A stretch of 64,000 bases of DNA from Mucilaginibacter auburnensis (lineage in GTDB: Bacteria; Bacteroidota; Bacteroidia; Sphingobacteriales; Sphingobacteriaceae). A model generated the notes under the pieces. The model worked only from the letters and a program-made list of their open reading frames with translations. It was not told the DNA's origin and made no database searches. The stretch spans positions 434,001 through 498,000 of the forward strand of contig NZ_PGFJ01000002.1 of NCBI RefSeq assembly GCF_002797815.1, given 5' to 3'. Positions 36,454-45,303 of this stretch are shown here, in pieces. How positions within the stretch are numbered: position 1 is the stretch's first letter; the number at the start of each line of letters is the position of its first letter. A program made the translations under genes and the position numbers.

Positions 36454-37270
36454 TTTTCTGGTAGATGTTTTCTTTTTGATTGATCACCTTAAACCTTTTT
36501 CTAAACGCTTCCGAGCGTATGGTTTCTTTTGTGCCTAAACACAAAAAGCCCAGTGGCGCCAAACTGTTGTAAAACAATTCAAGTACGCGCTCCTGTAATG
36601 CATTTTCAAAGTAGATGAATACGTTCCGGCAGCAAATCAACTGAAATTCGTTAAAAACGCTGTCGGAAACAAGGTTGTGTACGGAAAATAAAGTATTTTG
36701 TTTCAATTCATTATGAATTGTTGCCGCATCATACAAAACTGTGAAATGATCTATAATAGATCCATTTAAGCCCGCCATCTGATAGTTTTCGGCATAGCTC
36801 TTAATTTTGCGTAAACTATAAATTCCCTTGCGGGCCTCGTTCAATACTATAGTGTTAATGTCGGTGCCGTATATAAAGGACTTTTTACGTAATCCTGCCT
36901 CATTCAACAATATCGCCAACGAATAGGCTTCTTCACCTGAAGAACATCCCGCGCACCAAATTTTTGAATGCTGATACGATGACAAATAGGGTATTACCTG
37001 GTTGTTGAGCGCCTGGTAAAAGCTCGGGTCGCGAAACATCTCGGTAACGTTAACCGTAATTTCCTCTAAAAAGGTTTGAAAAAACTCCGGATAATTAACC
37101 AGTTGATGCTTCAGATCATAAACACTCAGCTTTTTAAGCTGCATTACACGCATAATACGCCTGCGTAATGAAGCTTTAGAGTAATTATTAAAATCAAACC
37201 CATACAGCTTTTTAACTAAAGCAATGAGTTCTGTTATTTGATGAATGTTTATCTCTGTTGGCGCGTGCAT
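36443..37270 (-). CDS. CheR-type protein-glutamate methyltransferase
   Basis: CheR methylates glutamates of receptors with SAM. This 275-residue protein has an N-terminal helical bundle (FNNYSKASLRRRIMRVM, the receptor-binding arginines), the SAM site KIWCAGCSSGEEAYSLA, and CRNVFIYFENALQER. It starts one base after the large hybrid kinase and overlaps the cheB gene. In Bacteroidota such pairs beside CHASE3/GAF kinases usually act outside chemotaxis, and their methylation target is unproven. Confidence 0.9.
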   Translation of the reverse strand: MHAPTEINIHQITELIALVKKLYGFDFNNYSKASLRRRIMRVMQLKKLSVYDLKHQLVNYPEFFQTFLEEITVNVTEMFRDPSFYQALNNQVIPYLSSYQHSKIWCAGCSSGEEAYSLAILLNEAGLRKKSFIYGTDINTIVLNEARKGIYSLRKIKSYAENYQMAGLNGSIIDHFTVLYDAATIHNELKQNTLFSVHNLVSDSVFNEFQLICCRNVFIYFENALQERVLELFYNSLAPLGFLCLGTKETIRSEAFRKRFKVINQKENIYQKIGS

Positions 37271-37271
37271 A

Positions 37272-40200
37272 TTATTTTTCGAGCCACAACTGCATTAATG
37301 ATATCAGCCTGTCAATATCAACCGGTTTAGTAATATAATCATTAGCACCGGCCTCAATACATTTTTCCCGGTCATCTTTCATTGCCTTTGCGGTTAGCGC
37401 AATAACCGGCAACCTTGCCCACTTGTTTTGTTTACGAATGTGCCTTGTAGCCTCGTAACCATCCATCTTAGGCATCATTATGTCCATCAAAACGATGTCA
37501 ATATCGGCCACGTCTTCCAACTTAGCTATCGCTTCTTCCCCGTCTCCGGCTATTTCAACGTTCATCTCGTAACTCTGTAAAGCGCTGCTCAAGGCAAATA
37601 TATTGCGCATATCATCGTCAACTATAAGCACTTTTTTACCTTTAACGCCTGTTTTGCCCTGAACGGCAATAGCAGGTTTAGCCGGCTGCGACGCCGGTTG
37701 CGGCAAAGTACTGCTAATTTTATTGAGGAAGAGATTCACCTCATCAATCAATCTGTCTGACGATTTATTGGTTTTTACCACCATCGCGTTAGCATACTTC
37801 ATTAGCCTGCTAACAGAGGTTTTATCCAATTCCATTGCTGTATTGACTATTACCGGCAGTGCTGCAAACTTCTCCTCTTCTTTGATCTTATCCAACAGGT
37901 CAAGCCCGGAAATATCAGGAAGATTGAGATCGAGAATTACGCACTGGTAATCATTTTCATGGAGCATACGGAAAGCCGAATCGCCATCGAAAGCCTGATC
38001 TACCGAGATACCGTTATTCTGCATCATCTCTTTCAAAGCCTGGCTTTGCGCACGATGATCTTCAACCAAAAGTATTTGCTTGAATTTAGTACCGGTGCTC
38101 ACCATCATATCTCCAAACAGCTTATCCAACGCTGTGGTGTCTATAGGTTTTTTAAGGAAGCTGATGGCCCCTTCTCTGCGAACGCGATTAGCAGCAGCAT
38201 CGCCTGCCGACATTAAATGCACCGGAATGTGCGCGATTTTCTCATCAGCTTTAATTTCTTTCAATATCTGCCAGCCGTCTTTCCCGGGCAGCATAATATC
38301 CAGAATTACGGCATCAGGTAAATGCTCGCGCACCACATTTACTGCATTGGTGCCTTCGTTAACCATTACAGATTTATAGCCATGGTCGGCAGCATAGGTT
38401 TGCAGTATGCCAGCAAAATTTTTATCGTCTTCAACAATAACAACCAATGGTTCCCGGTTTTCCAAACCAGCCGGGCGTTGCGGAGCGGGCTGCAATGGTG
38501 CAGACGCAACAAATGTTTGGGCGGTTGGGAACAGTTCTTCTTCGGGTTTAGCGTTCTTGGCCTCCAACGGTATGGTAAGTATAAATTCACTACCCTCGCC
38601 TTGTTTACTTTTAAGCGAAATATAACCACCCAATAGCACGGCCAGTTCCCTACTGATTGATAAACCCAGGCCGGTACCTCCATATTTACGACTGGTAGAG
38701 CCATCTGCTTGTTGAAACGCTTCAAATATTATTTTCTGTTTTTCCTCTGCAATGCCAATTCCGGAATCTTTAATGCAAAAACTAATAGCATCTGGCGTTT
38801 TGCCCGGAATAACATCAACACTTATATTTCCGTTTTCCGGTGTGAACTTGAATGCATTAGATAACAGGTTTTTAATGATCTGTTCAACGCGCACCTTATC
38901 CGTATATATAGTTGCCGGAACATTTGCTGCAGAAGTAGTGAATGTGATGCTTTTATTGCGTGCTACTTCGGCGAATAACATTTCCATATCACTCAGAATA
39001 TCTCCCACCTTAATGGTTTCATTCTGCATATCCAGCTTGCCCGATTCTATCTTAGAAAGATCAAGTATGTCGTTGATCAGCGTTAACAGATCGTTACCCG
39101 CATTGAAAATAACACTGGCGTATTTTAGCTGGTCTTCTGACAGGTTATTAGGTTTATTATCTTTCAATATACGCGCCAACACCAGTATACTGTTAAGTGG
39201 TGTGCGCAACTCATGGCTCATGTTAGCCAAAAACTCCGATTTGTATTTACCGGTGGTTTCTAATTCCTTAACCTTGGCATTTATAGCTTGGCGCGCTTCC
39301 TCTATGGCTTGGTTTTTTTCTTCCAGTAAACTGGCTTTCTCTTCCAACTCGGCATTAGTGGTGCGTAATTCCTCCTGCTGTACGCGCAATTCTTCTTCTG
39401 AAGCTTCCAGCATTTCGGTTTTATTTAGCAACTCCTCGTTGGTAACACGCATTTCCTCCTGCTGAGCTGAAAGCTCTTCTGCCTGTTGCTGAGTTTCCTC
39501 ATACAGATCATGCATGATGGTGCGTGCCTGAGCAGTGTTGACCGCAACGCCTATATCTTTGGTAACAGTATCAATGTAGCTTTTTATCCTGCCGGTAATT
39601 TCGCCGGTGTAAGCAATCTCCATTATACCTTTTAACTGCTTATCAAAATAAAAAGGCACGATAAAGGTTGATACTTTGGTTTCTTTCAGTAAAGACGATT
39701 CCAAGTGCAAGCCATCATTAAACTTGCCTTCTTTTATAAAGGTCTCTTTACTATCCAATACCAAGCCTAACCAGCCCTCTCCCGGTACAATTTTCTTTTT
39801 TACTGTTGATAGGTCCGGAAAAGCATAAGTGGCGTAAAGGTTAAGTTCTTTATCCTTGTCATCATAAAGATAAAATGTACCGGCAACAGCCTCGGTATAC
39901 TTGCAAACCTTGAATATGATATTATTAGCCAGTTCATGCTCAGATTGCTGGCCCTGTATACGCTCGTTGAGTTTAGCAGTGCCCGTTAGTAACCAATTTT
40001 TCTCTTCGTTCTCACCAAGAACTTTTCCTAACTCGCGGTTGGTAATTGTTATTTCGTCTTCAATTTTCTTTTGCTTCGCGAAGGTTTCCTGGATATAGTA
40101 GAACAACCAAAGAATAATGGCGAGGAACACCGCCGAGCCTGTTACAATAAATATAATTGCGCGGTTTGAAGCAGCCTGAGAACTTGCTTTGCGTGCAGCC

Positions 40201-40706
40201 AGCAAGCGGTTTTCAGTGTCTATGATCTTGGTGATAACCTTACGGATCTGATCCATACTCTGTTTACCGTTCAAAAACATGTTGTTCTGAACCATAAACT
40301 CCAGCCCTTTGGTGTCGCGGGTCTCGATATTGGTTTTCAAAAGCTCCAACTGGTTGCTTACCAGAACATTCAGAGAATCTACCCTGTCAACTTGTTCCTG
40401 GTTATCGTCAACTAACCCTCTAAGATCGCGCAGATCCTGATTGATGCCTGGTAAAGCCTGACGGTAAGGCTGTAACAATGCCTTTTTTTGTGTAGCACCG
40501 TAACCACGCATTCCGGTTTCAGCATCTATAAGTCCTTGAAGCAGGCTGTTTGAGCTTTTTATTACCTGCTGGGTATGATCAACCATTACGGTATCATCTT
40601 CGAGCTGGTTAATGCTATTGTAAGACAATATGCCTACTAAAAAAACTAATAAAATGGATACAGCAAAACCTACAAGTACCTGACTACGAAAAGACAATTT
40701 AAACAT
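37272..40706 (-). CDS. CHASE3-GAF hybrid histidine kinase with three receivers
   Basis: This 1,144-residue protein has a helix near 8-30, a CHASE3 sensor (about 35-180), a second helix (about 183-205), a GAF domain (about 255-400), a long coiled coil rich in EE and QQ (about 400-490), HisKA with FLANMSHELRTPLNS (His498), an ATPase with GGTGLGLSISREL, and three receivers with phospho-Asp in ILDIMLPGKDG, ILDLNLPDISG and LMDIMMPKMDG. It would sense an extracytoplasmic signal by CHASE3 and a small ligand by GAF. It heads the operon with cheR, cheB and a second kinase. The linker before the third receiver is Pro/Ala rich. Confidence 0.93.
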   Translation of the reverse strand: MFKLSFRSQVLVGFAVSILLVFLVGILSYNSINQLEDDTVMVDHTQQVIKSSNSLLQGLIDAETGMRGYGATQKKALLQPYRQALPGINQDLRDLRGLVDDNQEQVDRVDSLNVLVSNQLELLKTNIETRDTKGLEFMVQNNMFLNGKQSMDQIRKVITKIIDTENRLLAARKASSQAASNRAIIFIVTGSAVFLAIILWLFYYIQETFAKQKKIEDEITITNRELGKVLGENEEKNWLLTGTAKLNERIQGQQSEHELANNIIFKVCKYTEAVAGTFYLYDDKDKELNLYATYAFPDLSTVKKKIVPGEGWLGLVLDSKETFIKEGKFNDGLHLESSLLKETKVSTFIVPFYFDKQLKGIMEIAYTGEITGRIKSYIDTVTKDIGVAVNTAQARTIMHDLYEETQQQAEELSAQQEEMRVTNEELLNKTEMLEASEEELRVQQEELRTTNAELEEKASLLEEKNQAIEEARQAINAKVKELETTGKYKSEFLANMSHELRTPLNSILVLARILKDNKPNNLSEDQLKYASVIFNAGNDLLTLINDILDLSKIESGKLDMQNETIKVGDILSDMEMLFAEVARNKSITFTTSAANVPATIYTDKVRVEQIIKNLLSNAFKFTPENGNISVDVIPGKTPDAISFCIKDSGIGIAEEKQKIIFEAFQQADGSTSRKYGGTGLGLSISRELAVLLGGYISLKSKQGEGSEFILTIPLEAKNAKPEEELFPTAQTFVASAPLQPAPQRPAGLENREPLVVIVEDDKNFAGILQTYAADHGYKSVMVNEGTNAVNVVREHLPDAVILDIMLPGKDGWQILKEIKADEKIAHIPVHLMSAGDAAANRVRREGAISFLKKPIDTTALDKLFGDMMVSTGTKFKQILLVEDHRAQSQALKEMMQNNGISVDQAFDGDSAFRMLHENDYQCVILDLNLPDISGLDLLDKIKEEEKFAALPVIVNTAMELDKTSVSRLMKYANAMVVKTNKSSDRLIDEVNLFLNKISSTLPQPASQPAKPAIAVQGKTGVKGKKVLIVDDDMRNIFALSSALQSYEMNVEIAGDGEEAIAKLEDVADIDIVLMDIMMPKMDGYEATRHIRKQNKWARLPVIALTAKAMKDDREKCIEAGANDYITKPVDIDRLISLMQLWLEK

Positions 40707-40745
40707 TACAGAATAGGTTATATATTTTAGATAGATTAATGCTCA

Positions 40746-40759
40746 TGCGTACATACGCA
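40746..40759. promoter_or_regulatory. Short palindrome upstream of the hybrid kinase operon
   Basis: TGCGTACATACGCA, a perfect 6-base inverted repeat with a CA centre, lies 40 bases before the kinase ATG. It could be a regulator site. No regulator is assigned. Confidence 0.25.
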
Positions 40760-40773
40760 CAAGGCTAACACTT

Positions 40774-40802
40774 GTTTTATAAAGTTATAACTTTTATAAA
40801 AC
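40774..40802. terminator. AT-rich inverted repeat after the 136-residue membrane protein
   Basis: GTTTTATAAAG and CTTTTATAAAAC are near-perfect complements (one extra T) around TTATAA. The position right after the stop at 40807 suggests termination or 3' stabilisation, though the stem is weak in GC. Confidence 0.3.
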
Positions 40803-40806
40803 TATG

Positions 40807-41217
40807 CTACTTTGTATTCCCAATTTGTTTATTTGCGAAACTTCCGCCCAAAGCAACCACCGCGCCGGCAAACAACAAATACCAACCCCATTTAAACTTA
40901 ATTTGTTTGGTTAAAAACCCTGCAACTGATTTAAACGGCAAAAAGCTGAAGCTTGTATTTACTTTCATAATAGCGGCAAGTAAAAGCAAAGCTACAAGCG
41001 CTAATGATAACCAGGCAGTGAGTTTCACTAAACCATTACGGTTTAATACAGTGCCTAATATGCCCACAACAGCAACCAGTAATATTACCATTCCATATGG
41101 TTTGTTTAGGTCATAAACGTTCCAGCTTACCAGCCCGAACGGACGCAACAATGGGCAATAGGTACCGGCAATTAACAGCACGAAGCCGGCAAATGAGAAG
41201 AATGAACTTGTACGCAT
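40807..41217 (-). CDS. Four-helix membrane protein of unknown function
   Basis: This 136-residue protein has four hydrophobic segments (about 8-25, 41-60, 67-88 and 110-128). After the first helix comes GTYCPLLRPFGLVSWNVYDLN, and the C-terminus is a short positive tail. I do not recognise a named family. It is the last gene of the DEAD-box helicase unit, 15 bases after gldC, and the context suggests only cotranscription. Confidence 0.7.
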   Translation of the reverse strand: MRTSSFFSFAGFVLLIAGTYCPLLRPFGLVSWNVYDLNKPYGMVILLVAVVGILGTVLNRNGLVKLTAWLSLALVALLLLAAIMKVNTSFSFLPFKSVAGFLTKQIKFKWGWYLLFAGAVVALGGSFANKQIGNTK

Positions 41218-41232
41218 GTTTAGGTTGTAATT

Positions 41233-41562
41233 TTATTGTTTGATATCCATTTTATCAGCAAAATGGGCACAGTAATCGCGCAGGTCTTCTACAATGTTCT
41301 TTTCGCCGGTTGCACGTAAAAAGGTATCGCCCATGGTTTGCAGGGTTTCATAAAAAAAGCGTTTCATTTCATCAACCGGCATGTCTTTAGTCCACAGGTC
41401 AATCTTTAGCGTGTTTTTATAATGCTGATCCCATAACGACAGCATAAACGCGTTTACCGGTAACGCTTCTTTGTTGGCGGCATCGGTTGATTCCCAGGTT
41501 ATACGTTCGGGTACATTATTGTCATCTAACTCAACTATCAGCTTTATTTCGGCTTTTTTCAT
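41233..41562 (-). CDS. gldC: Gliding motility protein GldC
   Basis: GldC is a small soluble protein found in Bacteroidota. This 109-residue copy matches the family from the start MKKAEIKLIVELDDNNVPERI through the ADGAN-like segment to MPVDEMKRFFYETLQTMGDTF and DLRDYCAHFADKM. It is not by itself evidence of gliding, because many non-gliding Bacteroidota keep it. It is between two small membrane-protein genes in a helicase-led unit. Confidence 0.9.
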   Translation of the reverse strand: MKKAEIKLIVELDDNNVPERITWESTDAANKEALPVNAFMLSLWDQHYKNTLKIDLWTKDMPVDEMKRFFYETLQTMGDTFLRATGEKNIVEDLRDYCAHFADKMDIKQ

Positions 41563-41571
41563 TAATAATTT

Positions 41572-41838
41572 CTATTTAACAAGTAAAAAAATAACTACCG
41601 CCAAAGTTATAAAGCTTAGCTCTATTACCCACAACTTTTTGGTGTCGGTAAAGAAATTACGGAATATTATATCCAGAAATGACACAACGAAAGCAAACAG
41701 CAGAAATATAGCACCAATAGTGCCCGACATGTGCGCGAACTCAACACCGGTTATACTTGCACCATTTATAAAAACATAAACCGCCAGTATTAACAGGAAG
41801 GCAGTTGCAAAATTAAGCGGGGTAATTTTTAATTTCAT
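41572..41838 (-). CDS. Small membrane protein, three helices
   Basis: This 88-residue protein has three hydrophobic helices (about 10-26, 36-58 and 66-86) and little polar sequence. I recognise no family. The gene begins immediately after the helicase stop (TAA then ATG on the minus strand, no spacer), so it is translationally linked to it. Confidence 0.65.
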   Translation of the reverse strand: MKLKITPLNFATAFLLILAVYVFINGASITGVEFAHMSGTIGAIFLLFAFVVSFLDIIFRNFFTDTKKLWVIELSFITLAVVIFLLVK

Positions 41839-43176
41839 TTAGTGTCTTTTCTTTGGCTTTGATCTTTTTGGCTGACCTACCCAACCTGTGCGTTTGGCTT
41901 TTTCGGCATCAAACTTTTTGCGTTGGGTTGCCGTCTTTTTCTCGTGGAAAGCGCCTTTGAAATCCGGATCTTCTTTGCGTTTTTGTAAATCTATCTCCTT
42001 CGCCTGATCTTGTCTCTCCTCGTAAGGAGTTTCCTCAACAAATACATCAGCCGGAATTGAGGCAACGGGAATGGTTTGCCGTATCAGCTTTTGTATCTTA
42101 CGGATATAATATTCTTCTGCCGGATTACAAAAGGTAATGGCTACGCCGCTTTGTAACGCGCGACCCGTACGCCCTATGCGGTGCACGTAATCTTCAATTA
42201 CTACCGGCACATCAAAGTTGATAACATGGCTTACATCGCTTACATCAATTCCGCGGGAGGCCACATCCGTTGCTACCAGTATTTTTACCTCATCATTTTT
42301 AAAGGCATTCATGGAATTGATACGCGTGTTTTGCCCTTTGTTAGCGTGCAGTACCTTTACCTGATCATCGCCAAACTTGCGCAACAGAAATTTATAAACA
42401 TCTTCGGCTGCGGTGCGGGTTTTACAAAAAACCATCAGCTTTGTTATATCCCCTTCTTCATCCAAAAGCTTTTTAAGCAGATTTATTTTTGTACGCACAT
42501 TAGGCACGTGAAATAACTTTTGCTCAACGGTTTGTGCCGGTGTAGCTTGTGGCGTAACCTCTATAACGGTTGGAAATTCTAAAAAATTGGCCGATAGCTG
42601 GTGCACTTTATCAGACATGGTTGCTGAGAACAGCAGGTTTTGGCGCTTGCGTGGCACCACCTCTAAAATGCGATTGATCTGTGGCATAAAACCCATATCC
42701 ATCATTTTGTCGGCTTCGTCTAAAACCAGTACCTGCAAAGGTTTGGTCATGATGTGACCAGCCAGGTAAATGTCCATAAACCTGCCCGGAGTTGCTACAA
42801 TTATATCAACGCCTTTGTTGATGGTTTCTATCTGCGTTTTAGGGCCAAGGCCGCCGTAAACGGTAACGACACGCAGATCTGTATACTTAGCGTAGGTTTT
42901 TATATTTTCTTCAATCTGCATAGCCAACTCGCGTGTTGGTGCAAGGATCAGTGCGCGGGCATGTTCGCCCTGCGCATATTTTAACCGCATTATTAAGGGC
43001 AACACGTAAGCTGCGGTTTTGCCTGTGCCGGTTTGCGCAATACCCATAACGTCCTGCCCATTCAGTATAGGCGGAATAGCTTTTTGCTGTATGGGAGTCG
43101 GCTCGGTGTAACCTGCATCGGCAATGGCATTTAAGGTTTGCCTGTTAAAATCAAAGTCTTCAAAAGTAGCTGACAT
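41839..43176 (-). CDS. DEAD-box RNA helicase (RhlE-like)
   Basis: This 445-residue protein unwinds RNA duplexes in ribosome assembly or decay. The motifs are in order: Q motif (FDFNRQTLNAIADAGYTEP, then TPIQ), AQTGTGKT, PTRELAMQI, DEADKMMDMGF, SAT, and HRIGRTGRA. The C-terminal tail is basic (RKKFDAEKAKRTGWVGQP, then KRSKPKKRH), typical of the RhlE class. The frame is open upstream, but the ATG at 43174-43176 begins the Q-motif domain and a promoter box ends four bases before it. It leads a unit with a small membrane protein, gldC and a four-helix protein. Confidence 0.92.
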   Translation of the reverse strand: MSATFEDFDFNRQTLNAIADAGYTEPTPIQQKAIPPILNGQDVMGIAQTGTGKTAAYVLPLIMRLKYAQGEHARALILAPTRELAMQIEENIKTYAKYTDLRVVTVYGGLGPKTQIETINKGVDIIVATPGRFMDIYLAGHIMTKPLQVLVLDEADKMMDMGFMPQINRILEVVPRKRQNLLFSATMSDKVHQLSANFLEFPTVIEVTPQATPAQTVEQKLFHVPNVRTKINLLKKLLDEEGDITKLMVFCKTRTAAEDVYKFLLRKFGDDQVKVLHANKGQNTRINSMNAFKNDEVKILVATDVASRGIDVSDVSHVINFDVPVVIEDYVHRIGRTGRALQSGVAITFCNPAEEYYIRKIQKLIRQTIPVASIPADVFVEETPYEERQDQAKEIDLQKRKEDPDFKGAFHEKKTATQRKKFDAEKAKRTGWVGQPKRSKPKKRH

Positions 43177-43180
43177 GCAG

Positions 43181-43188
43181 CAAAGATA
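43181..43188 (-). promoter_or_regulatory. -7 promoter box for the helicase-gldC unit
   Basis: TATCTTTG on the minus strand, ending four bases before the ATG, consistent with a leaderless message. Confidence 0.5.
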
Positions 43189-43239
43189 GTTTTTTTCGGA
43201 GGCTTTGAGGTAAAAGGCAAAAGGTGAAAGGTTTCCATG

Positions 43240-43288
43240 GGTGGCTCCGAGCCACCGTGAGCCACACCTGAGCCACCTGAACCACCCG
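43240..43288. repeat. GAGCCAC tandem repeats with a hairpin
   Basis: GAGCCAC occurs at 43249, 43259 and 43270 and as GAACCAC at 43279, spaced 9 to 11 bases. The first copy forms the right half of the hairpin GGTGGCT-CCG-AGCCACC (43240-43256). It is between the divergent promoters of the helicase and pyrC. Copy spacing near one helical turn could suit a protein, but it may also be a dispersed repeat. Confidence 0.5.
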
Positions 43289-43323
43289 CACAATTTTGTC
43301 ACCAACATTTGCCTTTCAAGTTT

Positions 43324-43331
43324 TACCTTTG
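43324..43331 (+). promoter_or_regulatory. -7 promoter box for pyrC
   Basis: TACCTTTG ends four bases before the pyrC ATG, again implying a leaderless mRNA. Confidence 0.5.
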
Positions 43332-43335
43332 TTGC

Positions 43336-44670
43336 ATGGCTACTATCCTCATCAAATCAGCAACTATAGTTAACGAAGGCAAACAAGTTAATGCAGATGT
43401 ATTTATTAAAGACGGTTTTATTGAACGTATTGATTCCCATGTTGACGTAAACGCTGATGAAGTTATTAATGCTGAAGGCCTGCACCTTTTCCCCGGAGCC
43501 ATTGATGACCAGGTGCATTTCCGGGAGCCGGGATTAACGCATAAAGCCGATATCTACACAGAATCTCGCGCGGCCGTAGCGGGTGGTATCACCTCTTTTA
43601 TGGAAATGCCTAACACCGTGCCCAACACACTAACGCAACAATTATTACAGGATAAATACGATATAGCCTCGCGACGCTCATTGGCTAACTACTCCTTTTT
43701 TATGGGGGCATCTAATGACAATATTGACGAGGTGTTACGTACCGATGCTACGCGGGTTTGCGGAATTAAGGTATTTATGGGCTCATCAACCGGCAATATG
43801 CTGGTGGATAATCCCACTACGTTAGAGAATCTATTCTCCAGATCGCCAATGCTGATCGCTACGCATTGTGAGGATGAGGCTACCATCAAAGCTAACCTGG
43901 CGCATTACAAGCAGCTCTATGGTGAAGATATCCCCGTAACCTTGCACCCTAAAATACGCAGCGAAGAGGCTTGTTATTTATCATCTTCTATGGCGGTTGA
44001 ACTGGCTAAGAAACATGGTGCCCGTTTACACATTCTGCATATCTCTACAGAGAAAGAAACGCATCTTTTTGACAATACCATTCCCCTTAAAGAAAAACGC
44101 ATAACTGCCGAAGCTTGTGTACACCACCTATGGTTTAGCGATGAGGATTACCACACCAAAGGCAACTTAATAAAATGGAACCCTGCTGTTAAAACTGCGC
44201 AAGACCGGGAAGGTATTTTAAAAGCGGTGCTTGATGGCCGCATTGACGTAATTGCAACCGACCACGCCCCGCATACCATTGAAGAGAAAGCGCAAAGCTA
44301 TTTACAAGCCCCTTCAGGCGGACCATTGGTGCAGCATGCCCTGCCTGCCATGTTAGAGCTTTACCACCATGGTAAAATTACTTTGGAACAGATAGCCGAG
44401 AAAATGGCGCATAACGTGGCTATCCTTTTCCAGATAGCTAAACGTGGATTTATACGGGAGGGCTACTATGCCGATCTGGCGTTGGTTGATCTTAACAAAC
44501 CATGGCAGGTAAACAAAAGCAACATCCTGTATAAATGCGGTTGGAGCCCGTTTGAAGGCGCTACATTCCGTTCAACTATTGAGCATACAATCGTATCGGG
44601 CAAACTGGCCTGGAACAAAGGAGCTTTTGTGAGTAATGAAGTGGGAATGAGGATGGCTTTTGAAAGATAG
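43336..44670 (+). CDS. pyrC: Dihydroorotase
   Basis: Dihydroorotase closes carbamoyl aspartate to dihydroorotate in pyrimidine synthesis. The 444-residue protein has the amidohydrolase barrel: entry motif [22 protein letters not shown] (probable carboxylated lysine region), [19 protein letters not shown] and the general base in IATDHAPHT. In most relatives the first motif is HxH; here the first histidine is glutamine. I recall the same QVH form in other Bacteroidota, so it is probably functional with changed metal binding. It starts at 43336, four bases after a promoter box, and is divergent from the DEAD-box helicase. Confidence 0.9.
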   Translation: MATILIKSATIVNEGKQVNADVFIKDGFIERIDSHVDVNADEVINAEGLHLFPGAIDDQVHFREPGLTHKADIYTESRAAVAGGITSFMEMPNTVPNTLTQQLLQDKYDIASRRSLANYSFFMGASNDNIDEVLRTDATRVCGIKVFMGSSTGNMLVDNPTTLENLFSRSPMLIATHCEDEATIKANLAHYKQLYGEDIPVTLHPKIRSEEACYLSSSMAVELAKKHGARLHILHISTEKETHLFDNTIPLKEKRITAEACVHHLWFSDEDYHTKGNLIKWNPAVKTAQDREGILKAVLDGRIDVIATDHAPHTIEEKAQSYLQAPSGGPLVQHALPAMLELYHHGKITLEQIAEKMAHNVAILFQIAKRGFIREGYYADLALVDLNKPWQVNKSNILYKCGWSPFEGATFRSTIEHTIVSGKLAWNKGAFVSNEVGMRMAFER

Positions 44671-44684
44671 AAACCATAACCCAA

Positions 44685-44799
44685 CGTCATTGCGAAGTAC
44701 GAAGCAATCTCTGAAGCGACAAGCAAAGCGACATGTAATCCGCTAAACTATCAGCGGGCTACTTATCTTTTTGGGATTGCTTCGTGCTTCGCAATAACG
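44685..44799. repeat. Long palindromic intergenic element (CGTCATTGCGAAG type)
   Basis: The left arm CGTCATTGCGAAGTACGAAG (44685-44704, continuing to 44711) and the reverse complement of the right arm (44773-44799) match at about 24 of 27 positions. A smaller stem CCGCT/AGCGG lies in the middle. It lies between the converging stops of pyrC and the SRPBCC gene. The arm sequence is a recurrent intergenic motif in Bacteroidota and some other bacteria, and may also act as a terminator. Confidence 0.75.
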
Positions 44800-44807
44800 G
44801 TTTTTAT

Positions 44808-45245
44808 TTATTTTACTTTCGGCCTTTCCAACAGCTCTTTCATTTTGCCAAAAACCATTTGCCAGTTTTGCTCTGAGTGCTGTTTGGCGGCTTCGTCTTT
44901 AATATTGTCTTGCGTTAGTTCTAAAGTAGTTATACCATTTACTTCATTTAGCCTGTAGCTAACGTTCTGGTAGTTTTCGGGCTTATCCTCTGTACCGCTC
45001 ATACTGCTCCAATAGCTATATTTCACATAGCGCCCAGGATCGATCTCCAACACTTTGCCCTTATCCTGATAGGTTTTACCTTGCCATTCGCCTGTCCATA
45101 CTATCGCGCTACCTTGCTTCCAATCTGTTTTAACATCGGTGCCAAAAAAGTACTGTTTAATAATCTCCGGATCTGTCAAAGCCTCCCACACCTCGGCGGC
45201 AGGCCTATGAATATCAATTTTGGTTATTAAGCTGATGTTTGACAT
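44808..45245 (-). CDS. SRPBCC (AHSA1-like) protein
   Basis: This 145-residue protein matches the START/AHSA1 fold: TKIDIHRPAAEVWEALTDPE at the start, a glycine loop GSAIVWTGEWQGKTY, DPGRYVKYSYWSS and a C-terminal helix with EQNWQMVFGKMKELLE. These proteins bind hydrophobic ligands or act as co-chaperones, and the ligand is unknown. It is probably a single gene; the antiporter lies 58 bases away downstream on the same strand. Confidence 0.87.
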   Translation of the reverse strand: MSNISLITKIDIHRPAAEVWEALTDPEIIKQYFFGTDVKTDWKQGSAIVWTGEWQGKTYQDKGKVLEIDPGRYVKYSYWSSMSGTEDKPENYQNVSYRLNEVNGITTLELTQDNIKDEAAKQHSEQNWQMVFGKMKELLERPKVK

Positions 45246-45303
45246 AATTATCTCTTTATCAGCTTAACAACCCATCAATAAGTATTGTTGATGGAAATTT
45301 ATT

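Noticed and set aside
38752..39465. Plus-strand frame of 237 codons inside the large hybrid kinase
   Set aside because: It lies antisense to conserved HisKA and ATPase motifs and has low-complexity Ser/Leu composition, a shadow of the real gene.
33920..40706. Flagellar chemotaxis operon
   Set aside because: No CheA, CheW, CheY or receptor gene, and kinases are of the hybrid class, so classical chemotaxis is not supported.
43336..44670. Non-catalytic dihydroorotase homologue because of the Q for H change
   Set aside because: All other catalytic motifs are present, including the general base in ATDHAPH, and I recall the change from related Bacteroidota.
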